A DNA stretch of 39,148 bases from Zygnema cylindricum (GCA_037447655.1 JBBHKE010002353.1:38365-77512); one strand, 5' to 3'. Positions 30,105 through 39,148 are shown, counted from the stretch's first letter. Program-made: numbers and translations. Notes: generated from the letters alone by a model not told the origin.

Positions 30105-31440
30105 CTATCTTAACTTATCTAGATTCACATGCCCAAGCCTTTTATGCCACAATATTATATCATGAACACCAGCATAATAAAGTTTCTTCTTTTCATTGTT
30201 TAAATTCAGCCTAAACATCCCTTGGCTACCTTTTTGAGCAGTGAAATAAACTTCCTCCTCAAAACTAGCAGTAAAGACTTCATTCCTAGGGCTAGTATCA
30301 AAACCCTTGTCATCTAATACAGATGTAAAGATGAGGTTTTTGTTTAGCTCCGGAATATACAATACATCGGAGAATGTAACTATGGAAGTCTTTCTTTCTA
30401 CTAACACTTTCAGATCCACCGACCCTGCAAGAGTAGTAGTGCATATCCTCCCATCCCCGTACTCTATCTCTACGGTGGGAATCTTTCTTATCTAAGTGAA
30501 CAGGTGTTTATCTTTACACATGTGCATGGAGGCACCTGAATCTACAATCCAGCGTGCTTCACCTTTCAATCCACCGAAAGCACATTTATGCTTTCGTGGA
30601 ATTTCGACCTTGTTTTGCGCCTCCAACTCCTCATCCAATACGAGCTCATCATCCTTGTCCTCAAATTCTGCTTCATGTACCCGTGTTACAAGGGCTTTTT
30701 TTTTTCCTCTCGGGGACCCACCGGTCTGCCCCTCTTTTAACCGAAGCTCGGTTAGCTTAGTACACTTTGCCATTTAGTGTCATGGTTTGTTGCAAAAGTG
30801 ACACACCCTTTTGGAGACCCTCGGTCCGGATTCATCGGAGTGAGTTTTCTGTCCTCCTCCTTTATTGTTTCCTGCTGATTTTTTGGGATCCTTGCTCCTC
30901 GAATCGGTTCGTGTTGCCAAAACTTGTCCCCTCTTCCCTCCCCTTTGGATCTCAATTGTATTCTCTCGGACGAGAATCATCCTTACCACAGAATTCTAGA
31001 TCCACCTGGAATCCGACAAATCTTGCACACGGTTGACTATGTTTTCATAGTCATCGGGTAACTTCATGAGCAGACAGTTCACCTTCATCTTTTCTGTTTC
31101 TACTTGACCAACACTCTCTAGTTCTATGAAAATGGTGGCAAGCTCATTACAAAAGTCTAGCATTTTCCCCCCTTTGTATACATATGCATCTATCTTTTGA
31201 TCAGCCAATTGCTGTTGCTGAATAGTACCACTCCGATACATCTCTATGATGGGCAATCCACATATTGGATGCCCTTTCCACCTGCAAATGAGGAGATGCC
31301 AGTCCTTGAGTAAGATGACGGATAATGAATTGTTTTGCCGCCATATTGTTGTAGTCCCAAGTATGAACATCATTCTCCTCATTCCTCGGAATAGGTGACA
31401 TAAACGCTGAACCTATGGCACCTTTAGGCGCGTACTCTAC
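30105..31440 (-). pseudogene. gag: Gag (partial), protease and pre-integrase of element E
   Basis: From the N-terminal side: APKGAIGSAFMSPIPRNEEND near 31420, HLTQGLASPHLQVERASN, YVYKGGKMLDFCNELAT, LLMKLPDDYENIVNRVQDL, then ILVRENTIEIQRGGKRG. The CCHC knuckle near 30800-30760 is damaged by a stop and a lost His. The protease site WIVDSGASMHMC lies near 30545, and pre-integrase LWHKRLGHVNLDKLR near 30140. A frameshift near 31250 and stops near 30495, 30776 and 30990 break it. Confidence 0.8.
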
Positions 31441-31815
31441 TTTTTTATATATTTGTATTTTACAGTCTCTGGTTGGTGGAGGGTTTAGTAGATATGGGTT
31501 GTGAGTAGGTTATTAGGACTTATACACTTTTTTAGTATCATCTCTTTGTGAGAGCATATGTATAAAAGAGTGTCTTTGAAGAACAATAACTAACTGCTCA
31601 AATGAACAAATTTTGTGATTATTTTTTATTCGAACTCAGGAGTTTCTTATATTGACAAAGGTGAAGACTTTGGGAATTGTTGCTTGCTGGTGTAGTAAAC
31701 GCGGATTGAGTTTCTTGATCCTAGTGGGTTATCGTGTAAAGAATAGTCAGTTGTGAATTTTGCGTGGGCAATGGAGCCCACAAAATTTCAAATTATAACA
31801 CAATACATTATTAAG
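31421..31815 (+). repeat. Plus-oriented LTR-like end at the 5' side of E
   Basis: It is the near copy of 21605-21967, with TATGTATAAAAGAGTG near 31558 and the terminus GGGCAATGGAGCCCACAAAATTTCA ending at 31790. It carries two small insertions relative to the other copy (near 31525 and 31586). Sequence shared by both copies ends at 31815. Confidence 0.55.
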
Positions 31816-32091
31816 TAATATTATATAACGTACTGGATATTTTTCCATTTATCGCCGATAAGGAATTTATTAATCTTGGATACATAACACTACGTTTTAC
31901 ATACTACACTATTGAAAAATTGCCCAGATGAGAGATGCTACCCTATATTTACGTAAATAAATCATTACTACTATTAATTTAATTTTAGATTCGATGGTTG
32001 AAAATTAGGGGCGCGAATATATTGTTATTGATACTACAAGTGATTTAAGCTGTACTGTAATGTAACATTGCACTCGACTGCAATATGACAA
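31816..32091. other. AT-rich, possible MITE remnant
   Basis: No gene is seen. TTTTAGATTCGATGGTTG followed by AAATTAGGGGCGCGAAT at about 31982-32020 resembles the inner left end of the MITE family in minus orientation, so a damaged copy may lie here. Confidence 0.35.
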
Positions 32092-32611
32092 AACACCCTG
32101 AATCGCTATTGGCGTTAAAAACTTATTGGTGTAAAAAAACAATTACTGTTACTAACTCTAACTTTAGTTAAAGGCTATTCGCTAATAAAAAACGAACTCT
32201 AATTTATGGGTAACTCTAATCTTGGTATACTTTTCTTACAGTGTAGCCGGTATAGCATATATTCACATAGTCGATGTTTGAGCATGTGAGAACATATTAT
32301 TGTGATTTTCCCCCGTCTTTATCATTGGGAATCAATTTTGAGTGCACTTTTTCACGTTGACGCACTCATTTTTGCGTGTCGACGCCTTAAGTCTTTCTGT
32401 ACGGTTGTACTAGATAACGAGCAATTTTAGTACGGACTGACACCATTAGTGCACTTGACTATTTAAAAACTGTCCAAATTAGAGTTATTAACGCTAATTA
32501 AACATTACCTATATTAACGCAAGAAGATAATTAAAGTTTATATTTATATTTTAGGTTTGAAGGTCAAAACTTAAGGGCGCCGAATTAACGCTAATAGCGA
32601 TTCACGGTGTA
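32092..32611 (-). mobile_element. MITE-like element, ~520 bp
   Basis: The right border GCTAATAGCGATTCACGGTGTA is the family left terminus in reverse; the left border ACACCCTGAATCGCTATTGGCG is its partner. Inner blocks (GGGCGCCGAATTAACG; GAGTTATTAACGCTAATT) match the other copies. It has no coding content. Confidence 0.6.
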
Positions 32612-34260
32612 GCTTTCAGGTCATATTATTCACTCCTATGAAATATACAATATTATGTGCTCCGAAGCAATATAAAAATAGTTTCCATGTGAGTGCAATA
32701 TGGCTCAACCTGTTGAAAATTACGTGCCTACATGTCAATATTAACTTCTCGAAAGTACACTTCATTACCGGAATTGTAGCAGAATATATTTTATCTCCAA
32801 GAACGCGATGGTAATACCATCAAAGTACAAAACATGATTGTCGCTAAAAAGTATTGATGACCAACAAAGGTTAAAGACCAAAATCCTAAATGACTAAAAA
32901 CACAGCAAAAATGCGTTTAAAATAGCCCTCAAAATACGTTTATAAATATATATATGGTTATCCAAAGTTGGGTGAAATATTCAATTTTACACGTAGGCAT
33001 GCGGCTCGTGCGAGCTTCGTACCGAGCCTCGAATGAAGCGAAGCGAAAGAACTTCGGTAACATTCATACGAGGTTCGGATTCCGATTCGCACCTGCGGCC
33101 ACACTCCTATGTGGATGAATCTCGTCCGTCCACCTGTGCAATATTTGTTCATCTCCTTATTTTGCGGAAGCCATCTTGACTGTCATTTTTTGCGTAATTA
33201 TAAATTCCGTATTCGAACTTTTTCTGCACGTTTCACCACAATAAACCACGGCGGAGAAGACGGAAGCATGAACTGTCACGTATTAAAATAGCGGTCCAAT
33301 AATTACGTGCCACGTGGAGTACCATTCCGAACTTGTAGGAAATGTTCAGCATCAATTATTGTAGGCGGGAGAACTATTCAGCAAACTGCAAAAGTGTCAA
33401 TATCCTATAATCCAAAAAGGTCATTTTCGATGTACTTATACCTTATACATGAAGTGATGATGAGGTGGCATTTCATGAGTGGACCGCTAATATTAACATG
33501 TACGGTAAACCAGTTACATTCGATCCTTTCCGTGTGAACAGACAAAAATCCAACTCAAAACCTTGCATAATAAACGTTGATCCTAGATATGCCGGCTATT
33601 ACTTCACACGTGTAAGAACCCTCTCGCGCTGCAAAAATATTTGACTTTTTCCCGCCAGTTTTTACGTTTTTTTGTCAATCTCAAGATCTTCACCTGTACT
33701 TTTATTTTGTCATCTTTCATAATTTTTAGATGCTTCGAGGATGCCAAAAATTTGAAATTTGGGTCCTAAAAACGATTCGTCGACAAGCCGCCGCTTGATG
33801 AGTTTGATGACGTGGCGCAACCTCGAGTAGAAGTTTCTTATGCACTACAATAAGACAAAATATTTACGTCGTTTTTGTCGGCTAAAAAAAATCTCCAGCG
33901 ATCTCAACCGTCGATGTCACCGCGCGCTCGGAAACAATTTTTTTATTCCTAAAGCTAAAAAATTCGTACGCGATTCCGTATACGTATATTAATACGCCAC
34001 GTACGCATACTTACTCTAAACTCCCAAGTTTTCAAAAAGTCAGAACTCAGAACGGACAAAAGTACAAACACATTCCGTACAAGAGTGGACGCCGTACTGG
34101 ATCACCGACTTGGAAAATATGTACGGATCATGTCAGATCCATGTGTACTGTCGTACGGTCCTACCTATTTAGTAAATCCGAACTGTAGCACAGTTCAACA
34201 AAAAGCAACGCACTAAATTAGTGAAGTATCGTACTTTATTATTTAGTACTGTACCGTAAA
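32612..34260. other. No gene seen
   Basis: Open frames are short and lack recognisable motifs. An imperfect hairpin of about 17-base arms lies at 33020-33036 and 33063-33079. GTAC is frequent at 34000-34260. Promoter sequence of the downstream gene could lie here, but I cannot point to it. Confidence 0.4.
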
Positions 34261-35210
34261 GGTTGGGAAATTTGGAGCTTAGGTTCGATTTTTGCGGAAA
34301 CTGAGGCAGGAATACTGCCAAAAAATTGCGGAAATTGCGGAAAAAAATCTTAAAAAATAGGGAGAAGATAGATTACCGCATTCGCAGAAACTATTAACAG
34401 AAATATTTTAGAAATATTTTAGAAATATTGCGTAAATATTTATTAAATATCGCGAAAAGGATAGCAAAAAGGTGGGAGTAATATTGAAGAAATATTTCCA
34501 AATTTTATGACATAAAAAGGGGAAAAAAAAAACATATTGAACAAAAAAAAGAGGAAATCTCTTTTTTTTTTTTTTTTCTTCTAATTTTTACCTTTTTTAT
34601 TAAAAATGTGGGTCATTTACAGCACAAAATGGGTCTTAAAAAAAATAAAAATTAATAACTAAATAAACTAAATAAATAGATAAATAAAGAAACAATTAAG
34701 TTAAAAGATTACACTTTAACTTACACTTTTAACGTTTACGATGTTTTTTCCTTTTTTTTTTATGCTTTTAAAAAAAAAAAAAAAAACTTTTGGAAAAATG
34801 GAAAAATGGGATTTCCTCGGTAAACTGAAACTTGCTAAAACATTTACTAAAATTCACTTTTTTTTTTTTTTTAACAATTTTTATCATAAAAGGGTTTTCG
34901 GTTCCATGTATGGCAATGTAGGATAAAATTAAAATTAAAAAATAAAATAAAATTTGCAAAGATTTATGAATTAAAAATCACGTATTTAGAATATTTGAAT
35001 ATTACTAAAACATGAAAAATGCGAAAATATTATTAAAATATTAAAATATTAAAATATTAAAATATGGAAACATGAAAATATGAAAATACTATTAAAATAT
35101 TAAAAAAATGAAAATATTAGAAAAATGGAAATATTAAAATGGTTCCTGAAACCATAGACACCAATGCTTTTTTTTTTTTTTTTAATTAAATAGTTTTATT
35201 TATTTTTCAG
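34261..35210 (+). other. AT-rich intron or upstream region with A/T tracts
   Basis: Long A and T runs and short-period repeats of AAAATATT (about 35030-35145) dominate. The end is a good 3' splice site (T-rich tract, TATTTTTCAG at 35201-35210). An untranslated first exon may therefore lie upstream, which I cannot locate. Confidence 0.4.
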
Positions 35211-35268
35211 AAAAGAAATAAAATGTCAAAGGAGGATCCGGAAAAGCTAGGATCTTCCTCTTTTCAAG
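35211..35268 (+). CDS. Possible first coding exon of the Ca2+-ATPase-like gene
   Basis: An acceptor TTTTTCAG precedes it and a donor AAG/GTACTC follows. The frame from the ATG at 35223 gives MSKEDPEKLGSSSFQ and leaves one base for the next exon. P2B ATPases begin with a variable cytosolic regulatory tail, so the sequence itself cannot confirm the family. Support is only the splice sites and position. Confidence 0.35.
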
Positions 35269-35340
35269 GTACTCAAAATATCCCCTTTTTTTATATTTTT
35301 TTTGTTTTTATTTTTATTTTATTTATTTAGTTATTTTTTG

Positions 35341-35527
35341 GGCTTTGGGAAGGCGGAAGGAGGAGAGGGACGGGAGAGGGGAAGGGGACGAGGGGGGAGG
35401 GAGAGGGAGAGGGAGAGGGAGAGGGAGAGGGAGAGAGAGAGAGCGAGGGAGAGGTAGGGGCAGAGTGAGAGGAAGAGAGGGAGGGCGAGGGAGAGGGAGG
35501 AAGGTGGAGAGGGATAGGGAAAGAGAG
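35341..35527 (+). repeat. GGGAGA-type purine tract
   Basis: About 190 bases are almost pure purine, mostly GGGAGA and GAGAG units, on the plus strand. It is the first of several strand-biased tracts inside the intron. The open frames crossing it on either strand are low-complexity artefacts. Confidence 0.85.
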
Positions 35528-35615
35528 ATTCTACTATTTCACAGAAGAATCTGGGTTTCCAGTGTGACGTCACAGGGAAGGAACTCAATACATAGGGCTC
35601 AATAGGGGACCATCA

Positions 35616-36373
35616 CTATCCCTCCTCCTCCCTCCTCCTCCCTCCTCCGCCCCCCTCCTCGCTCCTCCTCCCTCCTCTCTCCTCCTCCCTCTTCACTCTT
35701 CCTCCCTCCTCTTCCCTCCTCCCTCCTCCCTCCTCCCCCCTCCCTCCTCCTCCCTCCTCCCTCCTCCCTCCTCCCTCCTCCCTCCTCCCTCCTCCCTCCT
35801 CCTCCCTCCTCCTCCCTCCTCCCTCCTCCCTCCTCCCTCCTCCCTCCTCCCTCCTCCCTCCTCCCTCCTCCCTCCTCCCTCCTCCCTCCCCCCTCTCTCC
35901 CTCCTCCCTCCTCCCTCCTCCCTCCTCCCTCCTCCCTCCTCCCTCCTCCCCCCTCCCTCCCTCCCTCCCTCCCTCCCTCCCTCCCTCCCTCCCTCCCTCC
36001 CTCCCTCCCTCCCTCCCTCCCCTCCCTCCCTCCCTCCCTCCCTCCCTCCCTCCCTCCCTCCCTCCCTCCCTCCCTCCCTCCCTCCCTCCCTCCCTCCCTC
36101 CCTCCCTCCCTCCCTCCCTCCCTCCCTCCCTCCCTCCCTCCCTCCCTCCCCTCCCTCCCTCCCTCCCTCCCTCCCTCCCTCCCTCCCTCCCTCCCTCCCT
36201 CCCTCCCTCCCTCCCTCCCTCCCCTCCCTCCCTCCCTCCCTCCCTCCCTCCTCCCTCCTCCCTCCTCCCTCCTCCCTCCTCCCTCCTCCCTCCTCCCTCC
36301 TCCCTCCTCCTCCCTCTCCTCCCTCCTTTTCCCTCCTCCCTCATCCCTCCTCCCTCCTCCTCCCTCCTCCCCC
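35616..36373 (+). repeat. CCTCCCT / CCCT pyrimidine array, ~760 bp
   Basis: Both flanks are a seven-base CCTCCCT-type array. The core (about 35950-36249) is the tetranucleotide CCCT, broken at intervals by single extra C residues (CCCCT near 36019, 36147 and 36220). The minus strand is a continuous GGGAGGGAGGG run. A minus-strand open frame of more than 250 codons here encodes only Gly/Arg/Glu repeats and is not a gene. Confidence 0.95.
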
Positions 36374-36424
36374 TTGGCACCAGGGAACAGTGGTCCCCTC
36401 CGTCCTCCCCTGGGTCGCACTGCT

Positions 36425-36517
36425 CCTTGGGGGGAGGGGAGAGAGAGAGAGAGCCATGGGGATCAGTGGAGAGGGGAGGGGAGGAGAGGGGAGGGGAGAG
36501 GGGGGAGATCTCAGTAC

Positions 36518-36518
<1 letters not shown>
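36425..36518 (+). repeat. GA-rich purine tract
   Basis: GGGGAGAGAGAG and GGGGAGGGGAG units, purine on the plus strand, lie between the pyrimidine array and the TA repeat. Confidence 0.85.

Positions 36519-36519
<1 letters not shown>

Positions 36520-36595
<76 letters not shown>
36520..36595. repeat. (TA)38 microsatellite
   Basis: An uninterrupted TA dinucleotide run of 76 bases, likely to be length-variable. Confidence 0.98.
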
Positions 36596-36597
<2 letters not shown>

Positions 36598-36846
36598 GGG
36601 TGGGGGGAGGAGTCAAGTCCTGGTACTGGAGGGGAAATGTGGTAGAGATAGAGGAAGAGGGGGAGGGGGAGGGGAGAAAGTGGAAGAGAGGGAGGGGTGA
36701 AGAGCGGGAGAGGAAGAGGGGGAAGGAGAAGGGAGATGATGAGGGAGAGAAGAAGTGGGGGAAAGTGAGAGGGAAAGGGAGAGGGGGAGGGAGAGAAAGT
36801 GGGAGAGAGAGAGGGAGAGGGAGAGGGAAAGGGAAAGGCGGGATGT
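36596..36846 (+). repeat. GA-rich purine tract
   Basis: About 250 bases of mostly GGGAGAGG and GAAGAGGGG units, purine on the plus strand. The following bases to 37214 are T-rich intron. Confidence 0.9.
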
Positions 36847-37214
36847 GAGGAGTTTTAAAGTTTCCCAAATTTTGTGACATTTTTTCAACTACTACCCTTA
36901 TTTCTATTTGATTCTTTTTATTATTTTTTTTTTTTTACATTTTTCAATTTTTCTACACTTTTTCTACATGTTCTTTTTTTTGTTTTAACATTATTTACGT
37001 TTTTTTACACTTTCACTAAATTTTTGTTTAACTTTTTACACCTTTTCACTGTTTTTTCTGATTTATTTTTTTTTTTTTTCTTTTTTCTCTTTCTGATGGA
37101 CAAACCTATTAACTAGATTAATTCGGCTTTCTTTTATCCTTTTTCTATTTTGTTCAGAATTTGATAAGACTTTTATTATCTTATTTTAGTTTTTTTTTTT
37201 GTTTTTTTTTGCAG
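36847..37214 (+). other. T-rich intron sequence
   Basis: Dominated by T runs with no open frame of interest, ending in a T-rich tract and GCAG at 37211-37214. Confidence 0.5.
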
Positions 37215-37281
37215 AGAATACTCGATCTTTTCCCCAATTGACAGAATTAAATGAAGATCCTACTGGAGAGCCTCCAGATAT
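37215..37281 (+). CDS. Possible second exon
   Basis: An acceptor TTTTTGCAG precedes it and a weak donor (GATAT/GTTAAT) follows. In frame with the first exon it reads ENTRSFPQLTELNEDPTGEPP. It leaves two bases over, whereas the next conserved exon starts in phase 0, so joining them directly runs into a stop. An unseen exon, another donor or decay must be assumed. No domain is recognisable. Confidence 0.3.
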
Positions 37282-37534
37282 GTTAATAAATAAATAAATA
37301 AATAAAAACCATAAATAAATGAAAAATAAAGATTTTTTTTTTTTGTTTGTATGTAAATATATTTTTTATTTTATTTTTTCCCATTTTTTTTTTTTTCTCT
37401 TACTTATTTCTTTTTAAAACTTTTATTGCTTTGTTTTAAATGTAATTTTTTTTTTTTTTAATTTTATTTTTTTCCTTAAGCTTTTTTTTTTTTTAAAATG
37501 TAATTTACTTATTTTTTTAATCATTTTTTTTCAG

Positions 37535-37570
37535 GTTTTTGGACCTTCAAATGGGTTGAATGTGGATATT
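37535..37570 (+). pseudogene. Partial duplicate of the 37652 exon
   Basis: A TTTTTTTCAG acceptor is followed by 36 bases that match the start of the next exon at 32 positions (VFGPSNGLNVDI versus VFGLANGLNVDI). The copy runs straight into T-rich intron without a donor. It is a truncated tandem copy of an intron-exon border and a possible decoy acceptor. Confidence 0.7.
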
Positions 37571-37651
37571 TATTTTTTTAAATGTAATTTATATTTTTAT
37601 TTTGTTCTTCTTTTCTTAAACTGTTTTTTTTATGTAATTTTTTTTTTGCAG

Positions 37652-37783
37652 GTTTTTGGACTGGCAAATGGGTTAAATGTGGATATTGAAAATGGAATTC
37701 TGGGGTCTCAAGAAGATTTGGAAAAAAGAAAACAATTTTTTGGAGAAAATAGATACCCGGAAAAACCGACAAAAACTTTTTTG
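37652..37783 (+). CDS. P2B Ca2+-ATPase exon, actuator N-terminal region
   Basis: The 132-base, phase 0-0 exon lies between TTTTTGCAG and the donor TTG/GTACAA. It encodes 44 residues starting VFGLANGLNVDIENG and containing EDLEKRKQFFGENRYPEKPTKTF. This matches the cation-ATPase N-terminal segment of plant ACA pumps and relatives, where a G(V/L)xGL start is followed by a KR..FGxNxYPxK block just before the first membrane helix. Such pumps export Ca2+ from the cytosol at the cost of ATP. It reads directly into the exon at 38111. Confidence 0.75.
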
Positions 37784-38110
37784 GTACAAATTTTCTTCTC
37801 ATATTCTTCCAAAAAAATAAAAAATTGAAGTTGAGGAGAAATTGGGTATTTTTTGGAACTTCTTTGGGATTTTTCTTTGGAGCTTTTTTGGATTTTTTTT
37901 TTGGGAATTTATTTGAAGACTTCAAGGATTTAGTTTGGGGTTTTTTGGAGATTTGTTGGAGATTTTTTTTGGGGGATTTATCGAGTACTGTTACAAATTC
38001 TGTAAATTTTAAACTGTGGATTCTTAGCCGAAAATATGTTTTTTGTTTCTTTTATTGATGTATTTCTTTTTCATTTCTCTTTCTCTCTCTCTCTCTTTTT
38101 TTTTTTTCAG
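37784..38110 (+). other. Intron, T-rich
   Basis: GT at the start and TTTTTTTTCAG at the end. Several runs of T and TTTGG repeats are present; the open frames here have no motif. Confidence 0.6.
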
Positions 38111-38197
38111 TCCTTTTTATGGGATGCGAGTCAAGATACAACTCTCCTAATTTTGATCGTTTGTGCCATTATTTCCTTAATTACCGGAGAATTGGAA
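38111..38197 (+). CDS. P2B Ca2+-ATPase exon, first membrane helix
   Basis: The 87-base, phase 0-0 exon encodes SFLWDASQDTTLLILIVCAI and then ISLITGELE, ending at a good donor GAA/GTAAGT. The F-L-W-(D/E)-A-x-x-D-x-T-L-x-I-L pattern followed by a hydrophobic helix is the hallmark of the start of transmembrane segment 1 in ACA-type Ca2+ pumps. The next expected exon (the segment with a GWYDG-like motif) was not found in the window. Confidence 0.8.
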
Positions 38198-38780
38198 GTA
38201 AGTTTTTTTTTTTTGCTTTTTCCTAGCATAAATTAAGAGATTGCTTGAAATTTTTGTGAATTTTAAAGGCCAACAGTTTCAAAAAAAAACTTTTTTTTTT
38301 TTCCTATTGTTTTCGCTAAAATTTAGGATAATTGGAGGTAAGAATTAAAAAGTAAAATCAATAAAATAGTTTTGTTTTAGTTTTTCCTAACGTATGTAAG
38401 AGAATTTATGACATTTTTGTGAATTTTAAAGGCCAATTGTTTAAAAAAAAACGTTTTTTTTTTTTTTTTTTTTCTGTCGAAAAAAATTTGTGAAAATTAT
38501 TGCAGAAATATAAACCTCAATTTTTTTAACTTTTCCCTATTAGTATTTTTGATATTTTTAGGTCATTTTTCAGGTCATATGTTTAAGAAAAAATGTATAT
38601 GGAATCTCAAAAATTAGGCGTTACATTTATTTATTTTATTCTTAAATTTTATTTTTACAAATCAGGACTTTATTGTAAAATCTTCGGAAATTCTGTTTCC
38701 TTTCCCCAAATTCTGTCATTATTTACTCATTTCCTTATTTCATTTCTCTGTTTTATGTTTTTGTTTAAAAAAAAAAAAAG
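38198..38780 (+). other. Intron with internal tandem duplication
   Basis: From about 38188 a block (GAATTGGAAGTAAG ... GTGAATTTTAAAGGCCAA ... A-run) recurs from about 38330 (TAATTGGAGGTAAG ... GTGAATTTTAAAGGCCAA ... A-run). The duplication includes a decayed copy of the donor-side end of the 38111 exon. Confidence 0.6.
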
Positions 38781-38855
38781 ATCTTTGCAAGGACTTTTGG
38801 ATTTGGAGGGAACAATTTCTCCTTCCATTGGAAACTTGACCTATCTCAGAAGTTT
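38781..38855 (+). CDS. Leucine-rich-repeat exon
   Basis: The frame gives SLQGLLDLEGTISPSIGNLT and YLRSL, ending in a good donor (AGTTT/GTAAGT). The pattern L-x-x-L-L-D-L, then G-x-I-x-P-S-I-G-N-L, is that of plant LRR receptor kinases and receptor-like proteins. If the acceptor is the AG at 38779-38780 the exon is 75 bases in phase 2-2; plant LRR genes often have one-repeat exons of about 72 bases in this phase. An alternative acceptor AG at 38790-38791 would shorten it. It lies on the same strand as, and about 0.6 kb after, the ATPase exon, so it is either a separate gene start, a captured exon or part of a chimeric pseudogene. Confidence 0.6.
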
Positions 38856-39148
38856 GTAAGTGAAAAGACTTTTTTTTGATTTTTTGATTTTATTCATATT
38901 TGTTTATTTTATTTATTACTGTTTTATTTATTATTTTATTTTATTTTTATTTTTTTCTTTTCAACTATAACATATTTTAACTGCAAATACAATATTGTGG
39001 GTGGAAATAATGTACAAATTGACAAAAATGGCACGGAAATGTAAATTATTAAAAGTACCCTCTCTTTCCTCCTCCTCTTCTTCCTCGCCTTCCTCTTCCT
39101 TCCCTTCCCCTTTCTCTCCCTCAGTCCCTCAGGCCGATGGCTCTACAG
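38856..39148 (+). other. Intron and pyrimidine tract at the window end
   Basis: AT-rich sequence, then a C/T-rich tract (about 39058-39120) that ends in CAG, followed by CCGATGGCTCTACAG at the very end. A further exon may start at or beyond the border. Confidence 0.3.

Larger units (their letters stand above)
26315..31440 (-). mobile_element. Copia element E, lacking its 5' LTR
   Basis: It is a sister copy of D with the same left junction to a C-type reverse transcriptase and the same right border to a plus-oriented LTR-like piece. It contains 3' LTR, RNase H, reverse transcriptase, integrase, protease and most of gag. It lacks the gag deletion of D. Many stops and frameshifts are present. 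Confidence 0.8.

Noticed and set aside
33020-33079. Hairpin as a microRNA precursor
   Set aside because: Arms of about 17 bases with mismatches are too short for a plant microRNA foldback, and it lies in repeat-rich DNA.
35599-36420. Long minus-strand open frames of Gly/Arg/Glu repeats
   Set aside because: They are the translation of the GGGA/GGAGGGA array. Two frames are open at once and the composition is that of the repeat, so there is no reason to call a gene.
36341-36888. Open frames rich in Ile/Tyr or Ser/Leu/Pro
   Set aside because: They come from the TA microsatellite and the GA tracts; no domain or splice support.
1-39148. CRISPR array, bacterial operon or phage genes
   Set aside because: The repeats are LTRs, MITEs or microsatellites, and gene material has introns; nothing prokaryotic is visible.

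Overview
The window looks like repeat-rich nuclear DNA from a streptophyte (a land plant or close algal relative). It holds Ty1/copia retrotransposons, palindromic inverted-repeat DNA elements, and, at the right end, short exons with GT/AG borders and T-rich introns. Those exons encode the start of a P2B (ACA-type) Ca2+-ATPase and, on the same strand, one leucine-rich-repeat exon. I see nothing bacterial or organellar and no tRNA or rRNA gene. The species cannot be named from this sequence alone.

Layout. 1-869: ends and one full copy of a ~0.55 kb inverted-repeat element, then an antisense scrap of a copia leader. 870-10983: copia element A (+), with a full left LTR and a truncated right LTR. 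A smaller minus-strand element, B (3980-8489, 5-bp target duplication), sits inside its integrase region. 11008-12822: a fold-back element with ~0.3 kb arms and a MITE inside. 13260-21967: composite unit 1, in which copia C (+) is cut off inside reverse transcriptase and abuts copia D (-). 21968-31815: composite unit 2, copia F (+) abutting copia E (-) at the same junction, with a further LTR (G), a 10-N assembly gap and a large deletion inside F. 31816-35210: another MITE copy and AT-rich DNA without genes. 35211-38855: exons of the ATPase-like gene, whose first long intron carries a striking purine/pyrimidine array.

The retroelements share an unusual architecture. The Gag start codon lies inside the LTR, about 20 bases before its end. 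The primer-binding site directly follows the LTR, inside the gag reading frame. It matches the anticodon arm, not the 3' end, of plant initiator tRNA-Met, the half-tRNA priming mode known from Drosophila copia. Element B keeps this gag start but has no protease, integrase or reverse transcriptase; a reading frame of unknown function fills that space.

Every retroelement copy is broken by stops, frameshifts or deletions, and none keeps the expected third catalytic residue of integrase. The retroelement part is therefore a fossil record of nested insertion and duplication. The only host gene material is the exon set at the right end, and that too shows internal duplications and a reading-phase conflict, so it may be a gene fragment or pseudogene.
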